From Comamonadaceae bacterium UBA2334 (GTDB lineage: Bacteria; Pseudomonadota; Gammaproteobacteria; Burkholderiales; Burkholderiaceae_C), in contig DDUQ01000007.1 of assembly GCA_002344885.1 (NCBI GenBank), positions 1 through 16,526 of the forward strand: DNA of 16,526 nt, read 5' to 3'. The position numbers and the translations under genes were made by a program. The notes below the pieces were generated by a model. The model ran no database searches. It was not told where the DNA came from and saw only the letters and a list, made by a program, of their open reading frames with translations. Below, one piece after another: positions 7,160 to 12,648 of this stretch (its first letter is position 1; the number at the start of each line of letters is the position of its first letter).

Positions 7160-9145
7160 ATGAACACGATCCGCCCGCTCAACATTCCCTGGCTTGCCCT
7201 TGCCTTCCTGCTCGTCACGGGCGGGCTGATCACCCTGCTCGGCCCCATCCTCACGCCGTTTCTGGCAGGCGCCCTGCTCGCCTACATCTTCGATCCGCTG
7301 GTCGACCGGCTGGAGGCGCACCGCATTCCGCGCGCAGCCGGCACCGTGATCGTCATCGTGCTCGCCGGGCTGGTTCTGCTCGCGCTGCTGCTGGTGGCGC
7401 TGCCGCTGTTCCAGGGGCAGTTCGCGGAATTGTCGCAGCGCGTTCCAGCCGCGCTCGACCTCTTGCAGACCCGTTTTCTGCCGTGGCTTGCGCAGACTTT
7501 CGGCATGACCATCGATCCCAATCTGAGCGCGCTGAAAACCTGGCTCACCGAGAAAGCCGCGCAGTCCGGTGCCGCCTGGCTGCCCACCCTGCAAACCGGC
7601 GCGCTCGCCATCGTCGGCGTACTGGCCAACCTGCTGCTGATCCCGGTGGTGATGTTCTATCTGCTAAAGGACTGGGACGTGATGGTGGCGCGCGTCGCCA
7701 CGCTCACGCCGCGCGCCTGGATGGCTGGCGTCGGCCGCGTGGCGCGGGCGATGGACACGGTGGTCGGCGAGTTCCTGCGTGGGCAGCTGGCGGTGATGGC
7801 CACTCTTTCCCTGTATTACACGCTGGCGCTGTGGGCGGCGGGACTGGATTACGCGCTGCCGATCGGCATCCTCACCGGCGTGCTGTCCTTCGTGCCCTTT
7901 CTCGGCTTCGGCCTCGGCATGATTCTGGCGCTGCTGGTGGCCTTGCTGCAGTTTTCCGACTGGATCGGGGTAGCCTGGGTGGCGGGCATTTATCTGGCCG
8001 GTCAAGCGCTGGAAAGCTATGTCGTCACCCCGCGCCTGGTCGGCGAGCGCGTCGGCCTGCATCCGGTAGCAGTGATCTTCGCGCTGGCGGCGTTCGGCCA
8101 GTTGTTCGGCTTCGTCGGCGTACTGCTCGCGGTGCCGCTGGCAGGCGTGCTGCTGGTGGCGTTGCGTGAACTGCGCGACGCCTACGTCGCCAGCGCCTTC
8201 TATCGCGACGGCTATAATGCCGGCTCTCCCGATTCCGCCACGCCCGCCATGACCGCTCCGCTTCCCGGCCAACCCCTGCTCGAATCGCGCATCGCCTCGC
8301 TGCCGCTGGTGCACCGCGGCAAGGTGCGAGACATCTACGCCGTCGGCGACGACAAGCTCCTGATCGTCACCACCGACCGCCTATCGGCGTTCGACGTGGT
8401 GATGCCCGTCCCCATCCCCGGCAAGGGCGAAGTGCTGACCCGGGTGTCGGCCTTCTGGTTCGACCGCCTGAAATCCATCGTGCCGAGCCAGGCGCTGGAC
8501 ATCGCGCCGGAATCCGTTGTCGCGGAAAACGAACGCGACCAGGTAGCCGGCCGCGCCATCGTGGTGAAAAAGCTGAAGGCACTGCCGGTCGAAGCGATTG
8601 TGCGCGGTTATCTGGCGGGCTCGGGCTGGAAGGAATACCAGTCCAGCCAGTCGGTGTGCGGCATCGCCCTGCCTGCCGGCCTCATGCAGGCCGACCGCCT
8701 GCCGCAGCCGATCTTCACGCCGTCGACCAAGGCGGCGCTCGGCGCGCACGACGAGAACATCAGCTTTGACCAGATGGCCACGCTGATCGGCACCGATCTG
8801 GCCACCCAGGTGCGCGCCGTCAGCATTGCGCTGTATAAGGCTGCGGCGGAGTATGCGCTCACACGCGGCATCATCATCGCCGACACCAAGTTCGAGTTCG
8901 GTCTGGATGAACAGGGCCGGCTGGTGTGGATCGACGAGGCGCTGACCCCCGATTCGTCACGCTTCTGGCCGGCCGACCAGTACCGGCCCGGCAGCAATCC
9001 GCCCAGCTTCGACAAGCAGTTCGTGCGCGACTGGCTGCTAGCCAGCGGCTGGAACAAGCAGGCACCGGGACCGGCGTTGCCGGCCGAGATCGTCGACAAG
9101 ACCAGCGAGAAATACCGCGAGGCGATGACGCGGCTGCTGGGGTAA
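7160..9145 (+). CDS. AI-2E/PerM-family membrane protein read through in frame into PurC (fusion frame)
   Basis: From ATG 7160 the frame runs 661 codons with no stop. Residues 1-363 are an AI-2E family transporter (PerM-like). There are multiple hydrophobic helices, starting with WLALAFLLVTGGLITLL and ILTPFLAGALLAYIFDPLVD. The family signature region GILTGVLSFVPFLGFGLGMI follows, then the final helices VIFALAAFGQLFGFVGVLLA and GVLLVALRELRDAY. Family members are usually about 350-370 residues, so the transporter part is complete. After a short Ala/Pro/Ser-rich linker (about 348-363) the frame continues into PurC at codon 364. The stop expected after the transporter is missing. Either a fused polypeptide is made, or PurC is made separately from an internal start. 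An in-frame extension to 7109 exists but lies over the purM start. The substrate of the transporter is not predictable. Divergent perM-purM order is, as I recall, common in betaproteobacteria. Confidence 0.78.
   Translation: MNTIRPLNIPWLALAFLLVTGGLITLLGPILTPFLAGALLAYIFDPLVDRLEAHRIPRAAGTVIVIVLAGLVLLALLLVALPLFQGQFAELSQRVPAALDLLQTRFLPWLAQTFGMTIDPNLSALKTWLTEKAAQSGAAWLPTLQTGALAIVGVLANLLLIPVVMFYLLKDWDVMVARVATLTPRAWMAGVGRVARAMDTVVGEFLRGQLAVMATLSLYYTLALWAAGLDYALPIGILTGVLSFVPFLGFGLGMILALLVALLQFSDWIGVAWVAGIYLAGQALESYVVTPRLVGERVGLHPVAVIFALAAFGQLFGFVGVLLAVPLAGVLLVALRELRDAYVASAFYRDGYNAGSPDSATPAMTAPLPGQPLLESRIASLPLVHRGKVRDIYAVGDDKLLIVTTDRLSAFDVVMPVPIPGKGEVLTRVSAFWFDRLKSIVPSQALDIAPESVVAENERDQVAGRAIVVKKLKALPVEAIVRGYLAGSGWKEYQSSQSVCGIALPAGLMQADRLPQPIFTPSTKAALGAHDENISFDQMATLIGTDLATQVRAVSIALYKAAAEYALTRGIIIADTKFEFGLDEQGRLVWIDEALTPDSSRFWPADQYRPGSNPPSFDKQFVRDWLLASGWNKQAPGPALPAEIVDKTSEKYREAMTRLLG
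8213..8218 (+). promoter_or_regulatory. Perfect TATAAT -10 element before purC, inside the end of the PerM-like coding region
   Basis: The sequence CGGCTATAATGCC contains an exact sigma-70 -10 hexamer 30 bases before the purC ATG, predicting a leader of roughly 20-25 bases. No recognisable -35 hexamer lies at 16-18 bp spacing. This supports separate transcription of purC despite the continuous reading frame. Confidence 0.5.
8249..9145 (+). CDS. purC: SAICAR synthase PurC (phosphoribosylaminoimidazolesuccinocarboxamide synthase)
   Basis: PurC joins aspartate to carboxyaminoimidazole ribonucleotide using ATP, giving SAICAR, in the cytoplasm. Taken from ATG 8249 the protein is 298 residues, the usual size of the longer bacterial form. 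Family motifs appear in order: HRGKVRDIYAVGDD (22-35), VTTDRLSAFDVVMPVPIPGK (40-59), AIVRGYLAGSGWKEY, TPSTKAALGAHDENI, IIADTKFEFGLDE, ALTPDSSRFWPADQYRPG and FDKQFVRDWL. No Shine-Dalgarno sequence precedes the ATG, but a TATAAT hexamer sits 30 bases upstream. The same frame is continuous with the upstream PerM-like transporter, so the enzyme might instead be tethered to the membrane as a C-terminal domain. I favour the internal start because soluble PurC of this size begins here. The TAA stop is at 9143-9145. Confidence 0.93.
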   Translation: MTAPLPGQPLLESRIASLPLVHRGKVRDIYAVGDDKLLIVTTDRLSAFDVVMPVPIPGKGEVLTRVSAFWFDRLKSIVPSQALDIAPESVVAENERDQVAGRAIVVKKLKALPVEAIVRGYLAGSGWKEYQSSQSVCGIALPAGLMQADRLPQPIFTPSTKAALGAHDENISFDQMATLIGTDLATQVRAVSIALYKAAAEYALTRGIIIADTKFEFGLDEQGRLVWIDEALTPDSSRFWPADQYRPGSNPPSFDKQFVRDWLLASGWNKQAPGPALPAEIVDKTSEKYREAMTRLLG

Positions 9146-9153
9146 GCGCCCCC

Positions 9154-9190
9154 TCCTACAGACAAACCGGCCTACGCGCAAACGGTAGGA
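9154..9190. repeat. Imperfect REP-like intergenic element after purC
   Basis: TCCTAC at 9154-9159 and GTAGGA at 9185-9190 form a short inverted repeat around a 25-base centre. The outer part, read on the minus strand as TGTAGGAGGGGGC, resembles the TGTAGGAG core of REP-like elements in several proteobacteria. Only one copy is visible, so it cannot be shown to be a repeat from this window. The rest of 9146-9310 shows no terminator or clear promoter. Confidence 0.2.
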
Positions 9191-9310
9191 ATGGACCTGT
9201 TCCCGGCGTCCGCATGGCATTACCATTCAGGGCTCGGCAGCTAGCGTTCCGCCTTTCATCCGGGCACGCGGCACACGCCACTTCCCCTGTTCCGCACAAG
9301 AGATAGAGTC

Positions 9311-10573
9311 ATGATCTACGAAGATTTTGCAAGCGCTCAATCGTTTTTCCTGTGGTCGACCTTTGCGATCGCCCTGATCATGGGCGCCGTCGTCAACAAA
9401 ACCGGCTTCTGCACCATGGGCGCCGTCTCCGACTGGGTCAACATGGGCGACACCGGCCGCATGCGCGCCTGGATACTGGCCATCGCGGTCGGCGTACTCG
9501 GTGTGACGGGCCTGGAAGCCGCCGGGCTGGTCAACGTCACCAGCACCTTCCCGCCCTACCGCCAGACCAATTTCGCCTGGCTGGAGAACGTGCTCGGCGG
9601 CGTTCTGTTCGGCATCGGCATGACGCTTGCCTCGGGCTGCGGCAACAAGACGCTGATCCGCATCGGTGGCGGCAACATCAAGTCGATCATGGTACTGCTG
9701 GTCATCGCCGTGATTGCCTATTTCATGATCAACCCCTTCCCGGGCAGCGACAAGACCCTGTATTCCACCCTGTTCTATTCCTGGACCAACCCGACCGCAG
9801 TCGCGCTGACCACCAACCAGGATCTCGGTGCGATGCTGTTCGGCGACAACGCCGCCACCGGCCGCATGCTGGCGGGTGGCATCATCGGTGGTCTGCTGCT
9901 GGTCTGGACGTTCAAGTCGGCCGAATTCCGCACCAGTTTCGACAACCTCCTCGGTGGCCTCGTGGTGGGCCTCGCGGTGCTCGCCGCCTGGTATGTCACC
10001 AGTAACGTCTCAATCAACGCCGACGGCGAAATGATGGCGCTGCAAGCTTACGTGCAGGACTGGGATCTGTATGCGCCGGCCGATGCGGTCCGGCCCGCCG
10101 CCGCCGGCCCGCTTGCCTCGCAGTCTTTCACCTTCATCAACCCGATGGGGCAAACCCTCGGCTACGTGGCGGGCGGCTTCGACCGCACCCTGCTCACCTT
10201 CGGCATCATGGCGCTGGCGGGCGTGATCGCCGGCTCCCTGCTGTGGGCGCTGATCTCGCGCAGCTTCCGCATCGAGTGGTTCGCCTCCGGCCGCGACTTC
10301 ATCAACCATTTCATCGGCGCGGTCCTGATGGGCTTCGGCGGCGTGCTGGCGATGGGCTGTACCATTGGCCAGGGGATTACCGGCTTCTCCACCCTGGCGC
10401 TGGGCTCCATCTTCACCTTCGTCGCCATCGTGTTCGGCAGCGCCGTCACCATGAAGGTGCAGTACTACAAGATGGTGTACGAAGCCGATGCTACGTTCTT
10501 CAAGTCCTTCATCACTGCGCTGGTCGACCTCAAGCTACTGCCCGCCGGCATGCGCAAGTTGGAAGCGGTATAA
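9311..10573 (+). CDS. YeeE/YedE (TsuA-like) family sulfur-compound transporter
   Basis: This 420-residue integral membrane protein belongs to the YeeE/YedE family, whose TsuA members import thiosulfate. Family cysteine motifs are present: C34 in KTGFCTMGAVSDW, C110 in LASGCGNKTLIRIGGGN and C350 in AMGCTIGQGITGFST. In TsuA, conserved cysteines line the pore and bind thiosulfate transiently. About nine to ten hydrophobic segments can be seen, with Gly-rich re-entrant regions in two pseudo-repeats (GGVLFGIGMTLASGCGNKT and GAVLMGFGGVLAMGCTIGQG). A polar loop of about 40 residues (about 235-275) separates the halves. The ATG at 9311 is preceded by AAGAGATAGAG. It stands alone between purC and a strong terminator. 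Thiosulfate is the most likely substrate, but other sulfur species cannot be excluded. A TauE-type exporter at the right edge adds to a sulfur theme. Confidence 0.82.
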   Translation: MIYEDFASAQSFFLWSTFAIALIMGAVVNKTGFCTMGAVSDWVNMGDTGRMRAWILAIAVGVLGVTGLEAAGLVNVTSTFPPYRQTNFAWLENVLGGVLFGIGMTLASGCGNKTLIRIGGGNIKSIMVLLVIAVIAYFMINPFPGSDKTLYSTLFYSWTNPTAVALTTNQDLGAMLFGDNAATGRMLAGGIIGGLLLVWTFKSAEFRTSFDNLLGGLVVGLAVLAAWYVTSNVSINADGEMMALQAYVQDWDLYAPADAVRPAAAGPLASQSFTFINPMGQTLGYVAGGFDRTLLTFGIMALAGVIAGSLLWALISRSFRIEWFASGRDFINHFIGAVLMGFGGVLAMGCTIGQGITGFSTLALGSIFTFVAIVFGSAVTMKVQYYKMVYEADATFFKSFITALVDLKLLPAGMRKLEAV

Positions 10574-10591
10574 GGCCAGTGCAGCTTCCTT

Positions 10592-10634
10592 GCCCGGCAA
10601 AAAGCCCCGCTCCAGGCGGGGCTTTTTGCCGGGC
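10592..10634. terminator. Strong bidirectional Rho-independent terminator
   Basis: Positions 10592-10610 and 10616-10634 form a perfect 19-bp inverted repeat around the 5-base loop TCCAG. The inner GC stem (GCCCCGC/GCGGGGC) is flanked by AAAAA on the left and TTTTT on the right, so it works as an intrinsic terminator in either direction. It lies 18 bases after the YeeE gene and 40 bases beyond the end of the opposing hydrolase gene, serving both. Confidence 0.93.
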
Positions 10635-10674
10635 TGCAACACCGGGTCTCACGCACGACGGCTCACCGCCCGCG

Positions 10675-11427
10675 CTATTTCAGCGTCGCGCCAAGGAAGT
10701 CGGCCACGGCTGCCACCATGTCGGCTTCGTGGCCGGTGAAGAAGTGGTCGGCACGGGCAATCATCGTCTGCCTCGAAGCAACCGCAGCCAGGCTTTGCTT
10801 ACGCTTGCCCGCATTCGCCAGCACCGCCGGCAGATCGTTGTCGCCGTACAAATCGAGAATCGGCAGTTTCAGCGCGGCATAGTCGTCCACCGAAATGCCC
10901 AGGCTGGCCCACGATTTCACCGCCGGATCAGGTTTCCCGGCCAGGTATACCCGGCTCATGCGCGAGCCCATGCTGTGGGAAACAAGGGCCAGCTGCTTGT
11001 AGCCCTTGGCCTTGAGAAATTCGACCGCCTCGGCGATGCGCTCGGCCGCTTCGGGGAAGGTCGGCGGATAGGCCTCGCTCTTGGCATCGGCCGCCAGCAC
11101 GGGCATCTGGATCGACAACGTGGCGAACCCGCGGTCGGCCAGTTCGGTACGCAGCGTGCCGACCATGCCCCAGTCGGGATGAATGCCCATGCCATGGACG
11201 ACCACCACCGCCTTGTGGGTGTCGGCCACCGGCGTGAACAGCGCAAGGAATTTGTGATGCCCGCGCGGGGTTTGCAGATAAACCGGATCGCCCACCACCA
11301 GTCCGGGCACCACCTCGTCCGCCCATTTCTTCTCGCGTGCATAATCCGCCGCCGGTTCGGCAGAAACCACCAGGGAAAACAGCGCCGCCAACCCGGCCAT
11401 CAGACCCAGCAACAGGTTTTTCTTCAT
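10675..11427 (-). CDS. Exported alpha/beta hydrolase (DUF3530-like)
   Basis: This 250-residue protein starts with a clear Sec signal peptide: KK, then a hydrophobic core, with likely cleavage after VVSA at residue 23. It should act in the periplasm. The alpha/beta-hydrolase features are VVVVHGMGIHPDW (oxyanion strand, 74-86), nucleophile elbow S-H-S-M-G-S with S152, acid D196 or D198 in YGDNDLP, and H228 in ADHFF. Overall layout resembles the DUF3530 family, which has no well-defined substrate, so none is proposed. The start ATG (complement of 11425-11427) has AGGAG seven bases upstream. The gene is divergent from rpfG across 90 bases and ends at the shared bidirectional terminator. There is no sign that it belongs to the DSF circuit beyond adjacency. 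Confidence 0.75.
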   Translation of the reverse strand: MKKNLLLGLMAGLAALFSLVVSAEPAADYAREKKWADEVVPGLVVGDPVYLQTPRGHHKFLALFTPVADTHKAVVVVHGMGIHPDWGMVGTLRTELADRGFATLSIQMPVLAADAKSEAYPPTFPEAAERIAEAVEFLKAKGYKQLALVSHSMGSRMSRVYLAGKPDPAVKSWASLGISVDDYAALKLPILDLYGDNDLPAVLANAGKRKQSLAAVASRQTMIARADHFFTGHEADMVAAVADFLGATLK

Positions 11428-11517
11428 CTCTCCACTCCTAGACGTTAAAGTTCATAATCAACCTGCCCGATAATTCAACGAAACTGCAGTTTTATCAACC
11501 ATTTCAGAGTAAAGACA
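11428..11517. promoter_or_regulatory. Divergent promoter region between the hydrolase and rpfG
   Basis: This 90-bp spacer is A/T-rich compared with its surroundings. For the hydrolase, minus-strand TTGAAT (11478-11473) and TATGAA (11456-11451) are 16 bp apart. For rpfG, GATAAT at 11469-11474 is a possible -10, with only a weak TTAAAG 18 bp upstream. Both calls are approximate, but promoters for both genes must lie here. Confidence 0.4.
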
Positions 11518-12639
11518 GTGACTGCCAAGCAGCTGCGTATTGTGCCTTCCTCCGTGCCGCCTGGTCCGGCACGCGACACGCGCCCGCGCAGCGGGGCGCG
11601 CGTGGTGATCGTCGACGATCGCAGCACCGCCCGCAGCCTGCTGGAAGGCCTGGCACGCACACTGGAGCCGGGTGTCATCGTGGAAAGCTTTGCCGATCCG
11701 CAGGATGCGCTGGCGCAGATGCACCTTGCCACGCCGGATCTCATCATCACCGACTACCGCATGCCCGGCATGGACGGCATCGAATTCACCCGCCGGGTCC
11801 GCGCCGAACGTCGCCTGGCCGAGATCCCGATCCTCATCGTCACCGTGGTGGAAGACCGCCAGGTCCGTTATCAGGCACTGGAAAACGGCGCAACCGATTT
11901 CCTCACCCGGCCGATCGACCCGCAGGAATGCCGTGCCCGCTGCCTCAACCTGCTGGCGCTGCGGCGCAGCCAGAAAATGGTGAACGACCGCGCACTATGG
12001 CTGGAAGAGCAGGTAATGCAGGCCACCCGCGAAGTGCGCACGCGCGAACGCGAAACCCTGATGAAGCTGGCCAAGGCAGGCGAATATCGCGACCAGGAAA
12101 CCGGCAACCACATCATCCGCATGTCGAAGTACGCCCGCCTGATCGCCGAGAAACTCAATCTCTCCGCAATGGAATGCGATGAGATCGAAGCCGCCGCACC
12201 GATGCACGACATCGGCAAGATCGGCATCCCCGATCTGGTTCTGCTCAAACCCGGCCGGCATACCCCGGAGGAGCAGAAAATCATGCGCCGCCACCCGCTG
12301 ATCGGCCATGAGATTCTCGACGGCAGTCCATCGCGCTATCTGCAGATGGGCGCGGTGATCGCGCTCGGCCACCACGAAAAATTCGATGGCAGCGGTTACC
12401 CGCAAGGCCTGGCCGGCGAGGACATCCCGCTTCCCGCGCGCATTGTGGCGGTGGCCGACGTATTCGACGCGCTCACGTCCGACCGCCCCTACAAGCGCGC
12501 CTGGTCGTTCCAGGACGCGCTGAACTACATCCAGTCGGAAAGCGGCAGGCATTTCGATCCTGCCTGCGTGCGCGCCTTCGAGTTGCGCATCGATGCCGTA
12601 GCGGCCATCATGCGTGATCTAGGCGACGCGCCCGGCTGA
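11518..12639 (+). CDS. rpfG: RpfG-type response regulator with HD-GYP c-di-GMP phosphodiesterase
   Basis: This 373-residue two-domain regulator links DSF perception to c-di-GMP breakdown. A receiver domain (about 27-145) has D33/D34 and phospho-acceptor D79 in ITDYRMPGMDG. A short helical linker (ERETLMKLAKAGEYRDQETG) leads to an HD-GYP domain at about 175-365. It has the HD pair H230/D231 in MHDIGKIGIPD, then HHEKFDGSGYP with an intact GYP at 293-295, followed by RIVAVADVFDALTSDRPYK. All expected catalytic residues are present, so activity against cyclic di-GMP is likely. The name rests on the paired rpfC nine bases downstream and rpfF facing it; many other HD-GYP regulators share the architecture. 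The start is GTG at 11518, in frame with no close ATG upstream and with a weak ribosome site. Confidence 0.88.
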   Translation: MTAKQLRIVPSSVPPGPARDTRPRSGARVVIVDDRSTARSLLEGLARTLEPGVIVESFADPQDALAQMHLATPDLIITDYRMPGMDGIEFTRRVRAERRLAEIPILIVTVVEDRQVRYQALENGATDFLTRPIDPQECRARCLNLLALRRSQKMVNDRALWLEEQVMQATREVRTRERETLMKLAKAGEYRDQETGNHIIRMSKYARLIAEKLNLSAMECDEIEAAAPMHDIGKIGIPDLVLLKPGRHTPEEQKIMRRHPLIGHEILDGSPSRYLQMGAVIALGHHEKFDGSGYPQGLAGEDIPLPARIVAVADVFDALTSDRPYKRAWSFQDALNYIQSESGRHFDPACVRAFELRIDAVAAIMRDLGDAPG

Positions 12640-12648
12640 ATCTCTCCC

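Noticed and set aside
7109..7160. Earlier start at 7109 for the PerM-like protein
   Set aside because: It would cover the purM GTG start and its promoter; the transporter N-terminus fits ATG 7160.
7120..7254. Longer N-terminus for PurM up to 7254
   Set aside because: The added residues are unlike the family and antisense to the transporter. GTG 7119 has a good GGAG site and matches the usual PurM start.
10243..11448. 401-codon plus-strand frame over the end of the transporter and the hydrolase
   Set aside because: It runs through the terminator hairpin and opposite a gene with a signal peptide and catalytic residues; composition is Arg/His/Gln-rich.
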